The notes below the pieces were generated by a model. That model searched no databases and was not told where the DNA came from. It saw only the letters and a program-made list of their open reading frames with translations. Below are positions 35,163 to 44,753 of a DNA stretch of 64,000 bases, piece by piece. A program made the translations under genes and the position numbers. The stretch is taken from assembly GCF_001975985.1 (NCBI RefSeq), contig NZ_MTQF01000003.1, forward strand, positions 828,445 to 892,444, read 5' to 3'. Position 1 is the first letter of the stretch; every line of letters starts with the position of its first letter. The stretch comes from [Flexibacter] sp. ATCC 35103 (GTDB lineage: Bacteria; Bacteroidota; Bacteroidia; Flavobacteriales; Flavobacteriaceae).

Positions 35163-36212
35163 ATGAAATTATCACATTTTCAATTTAATTTACCGAAAGA
35201 ACTTTTAGCAGAATTCCCGGCAGAAAACAGAGACGAATCTCGTTTAATGGTAATCGATCGTCAAAAACAAACTATAGAGCACAAAATGTTTAAAGATGTT
35301 ATCAATTATTTTGATGACGGAGACGTTTTGATTCTTAACAATACTAAAGTTTTCCCTGCACGTTTGTACGGAAACAAAGAAAAAACAGGAGCAAGAATTG
35401 AAGTTTTCTTATTAAGAGAATTAAATTCAGAGCAACGTCTTTGGGACGTTTTAGTTGATCCGGCTAGAAAAATCCGTATTGGTAACAAACTTTATTTTGG
35501 TGATGACGATTCGTTAGTTGCTGAGGTAATCGACAATACAACTTCTCGTGGTAGAACTTTACGTTTCTTATACGATGGATCTTATGAAGAATTCAGAAAC
35601 AAATTGACAGAACTTGGAGAAACTCCAATTCCTAAATATATCAGTAGAGAAGTAACAGCTGAAGATGCTGAAAGATACCAAACTATCTATGCAAAAGAAG
35701 AAGGAGCTGTAGCTGCGCCAACTGCAGGATTACACTTCTCAAAACACCTTTTGAAAAAATTAGAAATTAAAGGAATCAATTTTGCTGAAGTAACGTTACA
35801 CGTTGGTTTAGGAACTTTTAACCCGGTTGAGGTTGAAGATTTATCTAAACACAAAATGGATTCTGAAGAATTGATCATCAAACAAGAAGCTTGTGATATT
35901 GTAAACGAAGCAAAAGCAAAGAAAAAACGTATCTGTGCTGTTGGAACAACTTCTATGCGTGCGATTGAAAGTTCAGTTTCATCACAAAATACTTTGAATC
36001 CTTACGAAGGATGGACAAATAAATTTATTTTCCCTCCTCATGATTTTAGTATTGCAAACTGTATGATTACAAATTTCCACACACCAAAATCAACATTATT
36101 AATGATGATTTCTGCTTTCTGTGGACATGATTTAATGAAAAGAGCATACGACGAAGCAATCAAAGAAGAATATAAATTCTATTCTTACGGAGATGCAATG
36201 TTAATTATCTAA
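35163..36212 (+). CDS. queA: S-adenosylmethionine:tRNA ribosyltransferase-isomerase
   Basis: QueA transfers and isomerises the ribosyl part of SAM onto preQ1-modified tRNA to form epoxyqueuosine. The 349-residue length and N-terminus ([30 protein letters not shown]) fit the family. Family signatures are [12 protein letters not shown] (about 58-69), AAPTAGLHF (about 181-189), [10 protein letters not shown] and the C-terminal [18 protein letters not shown]. It belongs to queuosine synthesis together with queE at 59.5 kb, although the two are not adjacent. A terminator follows. Confidence 0.95.
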   Translation: MKLSHFQFNLPKELLAEFPAENRDESRLMVIDRQKQTIEHKMFKDVINYFDDGDVLILNNTKVFPARLYGNKEKTGARIEVFLLRELNSEQRLWDVLVDPARKIRIGNKLYFGDDDSLVAEVIDNTTSRGRTLRFLYDGSYEEFRNKLTELGETPIPKYISREVTAEDAERYQTIYAKEEGAVAAPTAGLHFSKHLLKKLEIKGINFAEVTLHVGLGTFNPVEVEDLSKHKMDSEELIIKQEACDIVNEAKAKKKRICAVGTTSMRAIESSVSSQNTLNPYEGWTNKFIFPPHDFSIANCMITNFHTPKSTLLMMISAFCGHDLMKRAYDEAIKEEYKFYSYGDAMLII

Positions 36213-36228
36213 TTAGATATTTAAAATA

Positions 36229-36264
36229 AATATAAAACCTGTCAGCAATGGCGGGTTTTTTTTA
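36229..36264 (+). terminator. Terminator after queA
   Basis: The 8-bp stem AACCTGTC/GGCGGGTT with two G-U pairs is followed by eight T residues. Confidence 0.7.
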
Positions 36265-36357
36265 TTTAAAACTGGTTTCAAGTTTTTTTTGTTCAGGTTC
36301 AAGTTTTGCAGAACGTTAAACTTGAAACCTGAAACTTGAAACAAAAGAAACATTTCC

Positions 36358-36369
36358 TATTTTTACGAT
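36358..36369 (+). promoter_or_regulatory. -7-like site of kynU (shared with kmo)
   Basis: TATTTTTACGAT lies 14 nt before the ATG at 36384. The identical 12-mer occurs upstream of the kynurenine monooxygenase gene (50174-50185). Confidence 0.45.
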
Positions 36370-36383
36370 TCAAAACAAATAAA

Positions 36384-37661
36384 ATGACTTTTCAAAATAC
36401 ACGCGAATTCGCACGAGAGCTTGATTCGCAAGACACATTAAATCATTATCAGGATCAGTTTCTTTTTCCTAAAGTAAATGACAAACGCGTAATCTATTTT
36501 ACAGGAAACTCTTTAGGATTACAGCCAAAACGTACCAAAGCTTATATCGACGAAGTAATGAACGATTGGGCAGATCTTGCTGTAGAAGGTCATTTTTATG
36601 CCGAAAAACCTTGGTGGGATTATCAGGAAAGATTTGCAGAACCGTTAAGCAAAATTGTGGGTGCTTTACCATCAGAAGTTACAGTTATGAATACTCTGAC
36701 GGTAAATCTTCATTTATTGATGGTTTCTTTTTATCAGCCAAAAGGCAAGCGTTATAAAATTATCTGCGAAGAAAAAGCATTCCCTTCAGATCAATACATG
36801 TTTCAGAGTCAGGTACATTTTCATGGATATAAAACAGAAGATGCCATAGTTGAAATCAAACGTCGTGAAGGCGAACACAATATTCGTCTTGAAGATGTTT
36901 TGGCAAAAATTGAAGAAGTTGGTGATGAACTGGCTTTAGTTTTAATTGGCGGAGTAAATTATTATACTGGACAAGTTTTCGATATTAAAACCATTACCGA
37001 AGCCGGACAAAAAGCCGGAGCAAAAGTAGGTTGGGATCTAGCTCACGCTGCCGGAAATATTAAATTAGAACTTCATGATTGGAATGTAGATTTCGCTGCC
37101 TGGTGCAGTTATAAATACATGAATTCAGGACCGGGAAATGCTTCTGGTTGTTTTGTACACGAAAAACATCATAATAACCCGGATCTGCCTCGTTTTGCAG
37201 GTTGGTGGGGACATAATAAAGAGCGCCGTTTTAAAATGGAACCTAATTTCGATCCGGTTCACGGAGCCGATGGCTGGCAAATTAGTAATTTACCGGTACT
37301 TTCTTTAGCGCCTTATTTAGCTTCGGTAGAAATGTTTGCTGAAGTTGGAATGGATGCTTTAATAAAAAAGAGAGACCATATCACTTCATACTTAGAATTT
37401 ATTTTACATGAAATAGACAAAGAAGTAAAAGGTAATTTCGAGATTATAACACCTTCAAATCCTGTAGAAAGAGCCTCTCAATTATCGGTTTTTTTACACG
37501 GAGAAGGAAGAAGTTTATTCGATTATTTAATGAAAAACGGTGTCATTACAGATTGGCGTGAACCTAATGTTATTCGCTTGGCACCAGTTCCATTATATTG
37601 TTCGTATGAAGATATGTACGACTTTGGACAAATCCTCAAAAAAGGAATTTTAGGAAAGTAA
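36384..37661 (+). CDS. kynU: Kynureninase
   Basis: This PLP enzyme cleaves kynurenine or 3-hydroxykynurenine to (3-hydroxy)anthranilate and alanine. I start it at 36384 (MTFQNTREF), about 425 residues; a TTG-initiated extension at 36336 would lie upstream of the promoter-like site. The PLP lysine is Lys244 in CSYKYMNSGPG. Supporting motifs are YFTGNSLGLQP, the GWDLAHAAGN phosphate/PLP region and RFAGWWGHN. With the 3-monooxygenase gene at 50.2 kb it forms part of the oxidative tryptophan-to-quinolinate route. Tryptophan dioxygenase and 3-hydroxyanthranilate dioxygenase are not in this window. Confidence 0.95.
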   Translation: MTFQNTREFARELDSQDTLNHYQDQFLFPKVNDKRVIYFTGNSLGLQPKRTKAYIDEVMNDWADLAVEGHFYAEKPWWDYQERFAEPLSKIVGALPSEVTVMNTLTVNLHLLMVSFYQPKGKRYKIICEEKAFPSDQYMFQSQVHFHGYKTEDAIVEIKRREGEHNIRLEDVLAKIEEVGDELALVLIGGVNYYTGQVFDIKTITEAGQKAGAKVGWDLAHAAGNIKLELHDWNVDFAAWCSYKYMNSGPGNASGCFVHEKHHNNPDLPRFAGWWGHNKERRFKMEPNFDPVHGADGWQISNLPVLSLAPYLASVEMFAEVGMDALIKKRDHITSYLEFILHEIDKEVKGNFEIITPSNPVERASQLSVFLHGEGRSLFDYLMKNGVITDWREPNVIRLAPVPLYCSYEDMYDFGQILKKGILGK

Positions 37662-37676
37662 AAGTAAATTAATCTC

Positions 37677-37805
37677 GCAAAGACGCGAAGGTGCAAAGTT
37701 TTTTGTTTCAGGCAGATTTAAATGATTTAAGCAGATTTTTTTTAATCATTTAATCTGTGGCTAAATTAAACTTTGCGGCTCTGCGACTTTGCGAGATTTT
37801 TTTCG
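37677..37805. repeat. Nested palindrome of the GCAAAG type
   Basis: The outer arms are AATCTCGCAAAGACGCGAAGG...GCAAAGTTT and AAACTTTGCGGCTCTGCG...TTTGCGAGATT. The inner arms are CAGATTTAAATGATTTAA and TTAATCATTTAATCTG. It lies in the 308-nt gap between kynU and the glycine-zipper lipoprotein. Confidence 0.7.
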
Positions 37806-37937
37806 CGTAGTTATTAAAAAAATCCGCGTTTTGCTTCAGCAATCCGTTTCATCCGCGTCTAAATTTAAGCGTAATCTTCAAATTCTGTAACCTTTCGCTT
37901 AAATCATGTAACTCCAGCAAAACGAATATGCTTTAAT

Positions 37938-37967
37938 TTGTAGTGTAATAATTTAAAAACACTACAA
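37938..37967. promoter_or_regulatory. 9-bp inverted repeat abutting a start codon
   Basis: TTGTAGTGT (37938-37946) and ACACTACAA (37959-37967) are perfect complements separated by 12 nt and end 2 nt before the ATG at 37970. The region also contains a TAnnTTTG-like TTAATTTG at 37933-37940, so the left arm overlaps a possible -7 element. It could be an operator or an mRNA hairpin that masks initiation. Confidence 0.5.
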
Positions 37968-37969
37968 TC

Positions 37970-38416
37970 ATGAAAGCCTTATATATATTATTCGCCGCTT
38001 TATCAATCGTTTCTTGTCAAAATCAAGGAAAACAAGACTTAAATAAAGCAAAACAAGCTAGCATTGATTCGATGAAAGTTGAAATTGATAAACAAAGAGT
38101 TATTGATTCAATGAAAACAGAAATGGCCAACCTGAAAGAACAACAAAAGGTAGAGCAACAAAAAGTAGAATCTCAAAAAGTTGTGGTAGTACATCAACAA
38201 CAAGCAGACGGAACTGCAACTACAACAACCACCCAAAAGAAAAAAGGATGGAGTGCTACTGCTAAAGGTGCCGTAATTGGTGCTGGAGTTGGTGCTGCAA
38301 CCGGGGCAATTGTGAGTAAGAAAAAAGGTGAAGGTGCTATTATTGGTGGTTTAGCAGGTGCTGCTTTAGGAACTGGAACTGGTGCTGTTATCGATAGCAA
38401 AAAGAAAAAAGAATAG
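37970..38416 (+). CDS. Glycine-zipper lipoprotein
   Basis: This 148-residue protein has a lipobox at IVSC (Cys16). A charged, coiled-coil-like segment covers about 20-70 (KQRVIDSMKTEMANLKEQQ...). It is followed by a Gly-rich membrane-associating region with repeated GxxxG spacing (GAVIGAGVGAATGAIV, GAIIGGLAGAALGTGTGAVI). Such glycine-zipper proteins sit in or on the envelope. Function is unknown. It ends at a bidirectional terminator shared with the convergent gene. Confidence 0.75.
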   Translation: MKALYILFAALSIVSCQNQGKQDLNKAKQASIDSMKVEIDKQRVIDSMKTEMANLKEQQKVEQQKVESQKVVVVHQQQADGTATTTTTQKKKGWSATAKGAVIGAGVGAATGAIVSKKKGEGAIIGGLAGAALGTGTGAVIDSKKKKE

Positions 38417-38432
38417 ATTTATTTTATATAAA

Positions 38433-38472
38433 AACAAAACCCCGATTTAATTTAAATTGGGGTTTTGTGTTT
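38433..38472. terminator. Bidirectional terminator
   Basis: CAAAACCCCGATTT and AAATTGGGGTTTTG pair around a 5-nt loop with A and T runs on both sides, between convergent genes. Confidence 0.85.
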
Positions 38473-40283
38473 TAAGCTAATTCTAAAATTGGTATTTGTA
38501 TTTTAGATAATTCTAATTTATAAAATTCAAAATCTTTTTTAATTTTATTTAAATCCTCTTTAAAATATAAAGCAGGAGAAAATAAAGTATTGTAATATTC
38601 AATTCCTTCCAGGATATTGGCTTTAAAAGTATTCCATTTTTTTAGTTGAGAATTGGTGATTTCCCCTGAACTATTTTCAATTTCATTTCTGAAGTAATCC
38701 ACATACATTTTTAATTCCTTCACAAACAAATTCGGTCTGTTATCCGTTCGCAGAATCGATTTATTTCCATAAATATGACCCAACATATCAGCCAAAGAAA
38801 CTTCTTGGTCAAAATAGGCCATATTTGGGCCGGGACATATAACAACTCCCTGCGCTTGCCCTTTTATTTTAATATCATTCTCTAAATACGAAGCATTTGC
38901 TAAACCCACACATAAACATGATTTTTCTGTAATGGCGAATTTTGCTTTTTCAAATGCTTGTTCTGACATCGTATTTTTTACGTTTTCTAATTCTTCAAGC
39001 TTATGATCCTGAAATTTTTTCGAAGCTGTACAAATTCCGTGTGGATCATATTCTTTGCTTAAGGCAAGGAATTTCTTCGGGCAGGAACTTCCGGCTTTAT
39101 TTTGGTCTATTCTTTTTTGTTTTAAAATTTCATTGGTTGTTCCTCTTAAAGTATTAAACGGAACTCCTAATGGCGAAATATGACTAAGATACAGATCTTC
39201 TTCTTTTGCATTCATTAATAATTCACGCGTTTCCTTGTCTACAGAAGTGGCTTCCGGAACCAGCAAAAAAGGTGATCCCCAGCCTACAGAATCTACTTTG
39301 TAGTTTTCTAATAAAAATTCATGTTCTTCAGCAGTTCCTACGCCGCCCTGAACCGTGATTTTAAGCGGTAAGGGATTTTCTGGTACGTAAATTTGTTTTT
39401 GCTGTAATACTTTTGTCATCAATTCATGTGCTGATTGAATAAGCTGATCCTTTTTCTGTTTGAATTCTTCTAATATTGGTCCCAACAAAAGCCCGTCAGT
39501 AGCAAACGCGTGTCCTCCACAATTTAATCCGGATTCAATGCGATATTCAGAAACCCAAAGTCCTTTTTTAGCTAAAAAGTTTCCCTGGATCATCGCTGAT
39601 CTGAAGTCGCTTACTTTTAAGATGATTTTCTTTTTCAGCTCATTATTTAAATTTGGAAAAAAATCTGAAAAATTCTCAAAATAGCTAAATAATCGAGGAT
39701 TCATTCCTGCAGAAAGCACCACAGAAGATTCAAGATTACTTTTTGCGAATCCTCTTAAAGCAGCATGTGCATCATTAAATTCGATAGGAAGCTGTTCGTT
39801 CTTTTCAAAATTATCTTTGTCCAGTTTGGTCATGATGTTTACATCAATTAATCCTGGAGAAAGATGCGATTCGATATAATTTTGGATGTTTTCTTTAAAA
39901 GAGATTCCATCGTCTAATAAGCTCTGGAAACCTTTTTTTATATCTGATGTATTAGGCAACATTGTGATATAATTTTCTACGGCAGCTTTGCTTTCTATTA
40001 ATTCAGTTTTAAAACTTTCGAACTTTTCTTTTACGATTTTATCAACTAAATTAAGATATGAAGTAATTCTTTCGGCTCTGTAGTCGTGAAACTTTTGTGT
40101 TATTTCCTCATAAGGAATATTGAATTTGGTGCTATAAAAGTTACGCATCTTTTCAATCAGATCATCATCAGCAATAGAAACCACAGACGAAATACCGTAT
40201 TGCGCCACACGAATTGGGCTGTCGATCGTGTAGGCAAGCCCCATTACAGGAATGTGAAAAGTGTGTAAAGGTAGTTTTGTCAT
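38472..40283 (-). CDS. Uncharacterised 603-residue protein with TIM-barrel (NMO-like) features
   Basis: I do not recognise this family securely. The start, FHIPVMGLAYTIDSPIRVAQYG, resembles the first strand and loop of nitronate-monooxygenase-like flavin TIM barrels. ITVQGGVGTAEEHEFLLENY followed by VDSVGWGSPFLLVPEA (about 310-355) resembles their FMN phosphate-binding GG-(V/I)-x-T and G(T/S)xFL motifs. An insert of about 190 residues follows the N-terminus. Conserved-looking cysteines cluster at GSSCPKKF, PHGICTASK and KSCLCVGL (about 405-470) and may bind a metal or Fe-S cluster. It has no signal peptide and is monocistronic. Confidence 0.6.
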   Translation of the reverse strand: MTKLPLHTFHIPVMGLAYTIDSPIRVAQYGISSVVSIADDDLIEKMRNFYSTKFNIPYEEITQKFHDYRAERITSYLNLVDKIVKEKFESFKTELIESKAAVENYITMLPNTSDIKKGFQSLLDDGISFKENIQNYIESHLSPGLIDVNIMTKLDKDNFEKNEQLPIEFNDAHAALRGFAKSNLESSVVLSAGMNPRLFSYFENFSDFFPNLNNELKKKIILKVSDFRSAMIQGNFLAKKGLWVSEYRIESGLNCGGHAFATDGLLLGPILEEFKQKKDQLIQSAHELMTKVLQQKQIYVPENPLPLKITVQGGVGTAEEHEFLLENYKVDSVGWGSPFLLVPEATSVDKETRELLMNAKEEDLYLSHISPLGVPFNTLRGTTNEILKQKRIDQNKAGSSCPKKFLALSKEYDPHGICTASKKFQDHKLEELENVKNTMSEQAFEKAKFAITEKSCLCVGLANASYLENDIKIKGQAQGVVICPGPNMAYFDQEVSLADMLGHIYGNKSILRTDNRPNLFVKELKMYVDYFRNEIENSSGEITNSQLKKWNTFKANILEGIEYYNTLFSPALYFKEDLNKIKKDFEFYKLELSKIQIPILELA

Positions 40284-40392
40284 TTGTTTTTAAATTAAAA
40301 ATAAAAGCAAATGTTGGAAAATAAATCCTTAAAAAAGCTGACAATTATCAGGTTTTAAAATAGTTGAAAATTATATGGTCAATAAAAAGGTT

Positions 40393-40468
40393 GCCACAAA
40401 TTTCACGAATTAGCACCAATTTTTTTAGTGTAATGATTTAAAAGAATTAGTGCTAATTAAATTTGTGG
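40393..40468. repeat. Palindromic repeat, GCCAC(G/A)AATT type
   Basis: The left arm is GCCACAAATTTCACGAATTAGCAC and the right arm is GTGCTAATTAAATTTGTGGC. Related to 4116-4164 and 34807-34871. Confidence 0.7.
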
Positions 40469-40493
40469 CTAAAAAAAATGTAATAGAAAAACA

Positions 40494-42050
40494 TTAAATT
40501 AAAATCTTCTTTAAAGATTCGGCTATGCTTCTCCATAGAAAGTTATAGAATGATTTTTCCTGAATTCGGTCTAATTCTACATCTGCCTTTTTAGTTTCGT
40601 CGTCAGAATCATTCTTAAGTAATAAATTGGCAACTGCAGTTTTTAATTTTGCTTCTTTCTCACGATTTTTCTTTTTGAATAATTTTACTTTTAAATTCTC
40701 GTAATCCAGTGTTGCATTTCCTTTTGCAGTATCATCATTTCCGTAAAAATTAAAATGATATTTATTAAATTTTCCGCTAAACGTAGTATTTATGTAAGGT
40801 TTTGTAAATCTTTCCATTGCTACAACATTAAAATTTGAGATCGTTCCCTGAATATGAAAGCTGTCATTTAGACTCAGAACATTAAAACTCCAGTCGACAT
40901 CAAGAGGTGATGTTTTCATGAAAAGACAATTGACTTTGATTTTTACATCGGCCATTTTTTTTAAGCCAAAACCGCTTTTTAAATTCGTAACCTGCATATT
41001 GAAATGGTCGAAATTTAAAATTCCCGGACCTTTCGAGAAATCAATTTCTTCCTCATATACGAGTTTTGATTTTAAAATTTGTATGGTATCTATTTCAAGA
41101 GGAAACTTGATTTTTCGTAACAAATGATTGTAAAGATATTTTTTACTCAAATCATCTTTCGGAATTTTATTGCGGTAAATATTAGCGTCTACATGATTAG
41201 CAATAAGTGAATTTGCTTTAAAATAAAATTGATCATTTTTGAATCCCCAATCCATTTTTTCGATGTGGGCTGAATCTAATTTAATTGTATAAATATCTTT
41301 TTCCTTGTCTAACTTACTCACAAAAACTTTACGGCTGAATTCCGGTAAATAAGCAAATTTTTTGATTTTTAAAAAGGCATTCTCTGTGCTTATTTGACCA
41401 ATAGTCATAGAATAAAACGAACTTGGTTTGTAATATAAACTATCACATACCAAAACGTATTTGTCAAAATGCATTGGGATTTTTTCCTGTAAAGTAGCGT
41501 CTGTAAGCAGAATACCTTCCAGTTTTAAGATAACTTTCCTGATGCTTAGAATGGGTTTGTCGTTATCTAAGGAAACAACATCGATTGTTCCTTCATTTAG
41601 ATAGATATTCGAAACAGCTACGATTTTACGAAACGGCTCAATAATCTGACTCTTTATACTCTTACGATTATTTAAAAGTTTATCTCCTTTTTTATATAAA
41701 ATTACTCTGGGCTTATTGATAATAATACTTTCGGCCTGAATAACATCATGAAAAGCAAGGTCCCAAATATTAAAGTGTTTAATCGTGATGGATTCAATTT
41801 TAGAAAAAAGCCCATTTTTACTATCTTTTGGTTGATTTTTTGGACTTACTAATAATGTTGTAGCATTGATGTTTCGGGAAATAAGCGAGACTTCAATTTT
41901 TTCATATTGAATGTTATATGCCGTCTTGTTTTTTTCGTTTATAATTATGGGTAATTGTTTTTTTATCCAATAATTGAGACCAATATTGACTAAAATGACA
42001 AAAAGAAACACAGAAATTATACCGATCGCTATTTTTTTGTAGATTGACAT
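40494..42050 (-). CDS. AsmA-like membrane-anchored protein
   Basis: This 518-residue protein has one N-terminal transmembrane segment (about 6-27) followed by a long periplasmic, beta-rich region. The opening after the membrane helix (KKQLPIIINEKNKTAYNIQYEKIEVSLISRNI) and repeated strand patterns such as KIESITIKHFNIWDLAFHDVIQAESIIINKPRVILYKK are typical of AsmA/DUF748-type proteins. These form extended beta structures between the membranes and are thought to act in lipid transfer or envelope assembly. The assignment is based on layout rather than a fixed motif. It is divergent from the penicillin acylase gene. Confidence 0.65.
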   Translation of the reverse strand: MSIYKKIAIGIISVFLFVILVNIGLNYWIKKQLPIIINEKNKTAYNIQYEKIEVSLISRNINATTLLVSPKNQPKDSKNGLFSKIESITIKHFNIWDLAFHDVIQAESIIINKPRVILYKKGDKLLNNRKSIKSQIIEPFRKIVAVSNIYLNEGTIDVVSLDNDKPILSIRKVILKLEGILLTDATLQEKIPMHFDKYVLVCDSLYYKPSSFYSMTIGQISTENAFLKIKKFAYLPEFSRKVFVSKLDKEKDIYTIKLDSAHIEKMDWGFKNDQFYFKANSLIANHVDANIYRNKIPKDDLSKKYLYNHLLRKIKFPLEIDTIQILKSKLVYEEEIDFSKGPGILNFDHFNMQVTNLKSGFGLKKMADVKIKVNCLFMKTSPLDVDWSFNVLSLNDSFHIQGTISNFNVVAMERFTKPYINTTFSGKFNKYHFNFYGNDDTAKGNATLDYENLKVKLFKKKNREKEAKLKTAVANLLLKNDSDDETKKADVELDRIQEKSFYNFLWRSIAESLKKILI

Positions 42051-42166
42051 TTATTGTATTGATTTTAAATACATAAATTTAGACTTTTAAAAATGATGTT
42101 TTTTATACGATTCAATCTTAAAGTTACATCATTACAGATTCCTTTATCATTATACTTATTTTGAAT

Positions 42167-44557
42167 ATGAGAAAAATAAAAAAAATTCTGCTGGTTTTAT
42201 TGTTATTGATTGTTGTTCTGGGTATTGGTTTATGTGCGTATATCTTTCATTTAAAACCCAAATATGAAGGAGAGGTAAGGCTGAGAAACATTCAAAAAGA
42301 AACCACTGTATATTTTGATGATTTTGGAGTTCCTCATATTTATGCCAATTCTGAAAAAGATGCAATGACAGCTTTAGGATATGTTCATGCTCAGGAAAGA
42401 TTATGGCAAATGGAATTGTTACGCCGAATTGCACCAGGAAGATTATCTGAAATTTTTGGATCTGTAGCACTTAAAAATGATAAATTTTTCTCCGGAATTG
42501 GTATCGAGGAAGCTTCGGCGAAGGCCATTGCGAAACTGGATAAAAATAGTCAGAGTTATAAAATGACAATGGCTTATCTAGACGGGATTAATCAATATTT
42601 AGAACAAGGAACAACGCCAATTGAGTTTACTTTGGTGGGCGTTAAAAAAGAAAAGTTTACAATAAAAGATGTTTATAATATTTTTGGATACATGTCTTTT
42701 AGCTTTGCAATGGCTCAAAAAACGGATCCTTTATTAACGGATATCCGAAATAAATATGGAGCTGAATATTTGAAAGATTTAGGAATTGAAGGCGAGTTTA
42801 ATACCACACAAATTAAAAGTTCAAAAGAAAATATCGAAGAATATACTTCCATCTCAAAATCTGTAGCAGCATTGTTAGACAATTCACCAATTCCGCCTTT
42901 TGTGGGAAGCAACAGTTGGGTTGCAGGACCAAATAAAACCAAAAGCGGAAAAGTAATTTTTGCCAATGATCCTCATATTGGATTCTCTCAGCCCGGAACC
43001 TGGTATGAGGCACATTTAATCACGCCTGAATTTGAATTATATGGCTGTTATCTGGCTGGAACACCATATCCGTTATTGGCACACAATCGAGATTATGCTT
43101 ACGGATTAACCATGTTCGAAAATGATGATATCGATTTTTATCAGGAAAAGAATAAAGCAGGAGATTCGAATCAATATCAGACTCCAACGGGTTTTGCAGC
43201 TTACGAAACCAGAAAAAAAACGATAAAAGTAAAAGATACTTCAGATGTGGTTCTTACTGTTAAATCAAGTCGTCACGGACCTGTAATGAATGATTTATTA
43301 GAACGATTAGATAAAAAAAATCCTATCGCGATGTCCTGGATTTATACGCAACAGCCTATTCAGATTCTGGATGCCGTTTACGGATTATCACATGCTAAAA
43401 ACAAAGAAGATTTCAGGAAAGCAGTTCGATTAGTTGCTGCTCCGGGATTAAATGTGATGTATGGCGATGCCAAAGGAAATGTAGCGTGGTGGGCAACAGG
43501 TACTCTTTATAAACATGATAAAGGAGTTAATTCATTTTTAATACTAGATGGAGCAAGCGGTAAAGATGATATTAAGGAATATCTTGATTTTTCTAAAAAT
43601 CCATCTGCCGAAAATCCAAAATGGGGATATGTTTATTCAGCTAATAATCAGCCTGAAGCGATTGATGGTTATTTATATCCCGGTTATTATTTGCCGGAAG
43701 ATCGTGCCAAAAGAATTTCTGCATTAATGGATGCAAAATCTGACTGGGACAAAGAAGCAATCAGTAAAATGATTTTCGATAATACATCGCCAGTTTCGCC
43801 AGATGTTGTTCAAAGTTTGATTTCAAATCTAAATAACAATTCACTTTCAGCAAAAGAAAAAGAAGTAATTACGGCTTTAAAATCATGGAAAGGAACTAAT
43901 AATCTGGAAGATGTTGCCCCAACGATTTATAATAAATGGATTTACTTATATCTGAAAAATACTTTTGAAGATGAAATGGGAGAGGATAATTTTAATCTGT
44001 ATTTAGGAACCAGTTTAGGGAAACAAATTATTGCAAGACAAATTGAAAATGAAAATTCGGTTTGGTGGGATAATATTAAAACCAAAAATGTAAAAGAAAC
44101 CAGAACTGAAATTGTTTCAACATCATTTCATCAATCTGTAAAAGAACTCCAGGAACAATTAGGAGATCAGGTTTCTGATTGGAATTGGGGAAAAGTACAT
44201 ACTGTAGAACATGAACATCCATTAGGGAAAATAGCTGCATTACGCAGGCTTTTTGATGTAGGACCGTTTGCAGCTCCGGGATCAAACGAGGTTATAAACA
44301 ATCAGTTCTTTGGATATAATAAAGAAGGTAAATATTATGTAAAAGGTGGCCCGTCAACCAGAAGAATTGTTGATTTCTCGGATATTGAAAATAGCTGGAG
44401 TATTTTGCCAACCGGACAATCCGGAAATCCGTTTAGTAAACATTATGATGATCAGGCTGAAATGTATAATGAAGGCAAATTCAGAAAAATGAAACTGAAT
44501 AAAGACGAGATTATAAAAACATCAACTAAATTGGTTTTTAAACCGGCAAAGGAATAG
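42167..44557 (+). CDS. Penicillin acylase-family N-terminal nucleophile hydrolase
   Basis: This protein of about 796 residues starts at the ATG at 42167, two codons after a TTG. A membrane or signal segment lies at about 6-26. The expected autoprocessing site is in VGSNSWVAG: Ser248 in SNSW would become the N-terminal nucleophile of the beta chain. Additional family features are FANDPHIGFSQPGTWYEAHL and YGLTMFENDDIDFYQE. Family members hydrolyse amide bonds, including N-acyl-homoserine lactones and beta-lactam side chains; the substrate here is not evident. Monocistronic. Confidence 0.9.
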   Translation: MRKIKKILLVLLLLIVVLGIGLCAYIFHLKPKYEGEVRLRNIQKETTVYFDDFGVPHIYANSEKDAMTALGYVHAQERLWQMELLRRIAPGRLSEIFGSVALKNDKFFSGIGIEEASAKAIAKLDKNSQSYKMTMAYLDGINQYLEQGTTPIEFTLVGVKKEKFTIKDVYNIFGYMSFSFAMAQKTDPLLTDIRNKYGAEYLKDLGIEGEFNTTQIKSSKENIEEYTSISKSVAALLDNSPIPPFVGSNSWVAGPNKTKSGKVIFANDPHIGFSQPGTWYEAHLITPEFELYGCYLAGTPYPLLAHNRDYAYGLTMFENDDIDFYQEKNKAGDSNQYQTPTGFAAYETRKKTIKVKDTSDVVLTVKSSRHGPVMNDLLERLDKKNPIAMSWIYTQQPIQILDAVYGLSHAKNKEDFRKAVRLVAAPGLNVMYGDAKGNVAWWATGTLYKHDKGVNSFLILDGASGKDDIKEYLDFSKNPSAENPKWGYVYSANNQPEAIDGYLYPGYYLPEDRAKRISALMDAKSDWDKEAISKMIFDNTSPVSPDVVQSLISNLNNNSLSAKEKEVITALKSWKGTNNLEDVAPTIYNKWIYLYLKNTFEDEMGEDNFNLYLGTSLGKQIIARQIENENSVWWDNIKTKNVKETRTEIVSTSFHQSVKELQEQLGDQVSDWNWGKVHTVEHEHPLGKIAALRRLFDVGPFAAPGSNEVINNQFFGYNKEGKYYVKGGPSTRRIVDFSDIENSWSILPTGQSGNPFSKHYDDQAEMYNEGKFRKMKLNKDEIIKTSTKLVFKPAKE

Positions 44558-44604
44558 TTTTTTTAGTTTCAGGTTTCAAGTTTCAGGTTTTTGCTTGTGT
44601 GGTT

Positions 44605-44752
44605 TATCGGAATGCGCGCAAAGTTTTTTCTCAAAGTTTTTTTGTGTTTACTGCAGATCGCAAAGATTTAAGCTTTTGATCTTTGTCTAAGTTATAAACT
44701 TTGACAAAGATCAAAAAAAACTTAGTATCTCAGCAACTTAGTCGCTTAGAAC
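44605..44752. repeat. Intergenic repeat, GCAAAG and CTTAG types
   Basis: This stretch contains GCGCAAAGTTTTTTCTCAAAG, an inverted pair around GATCGCAAAG/CTTTGTC, and ACTTAGTATCTCAGCAACTTAG, which recurs in variant form at 17375-17412. No coding potential. Confidence 0.45.
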
Positions 44753-44753
44753 C

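Noticed and set aside
36336..36383. TTG-initiated extension of kynureninase
   Set aside because: It lies upstream of the promoter-like site at 36358 and adds a basic, unconserved-looking stretch.
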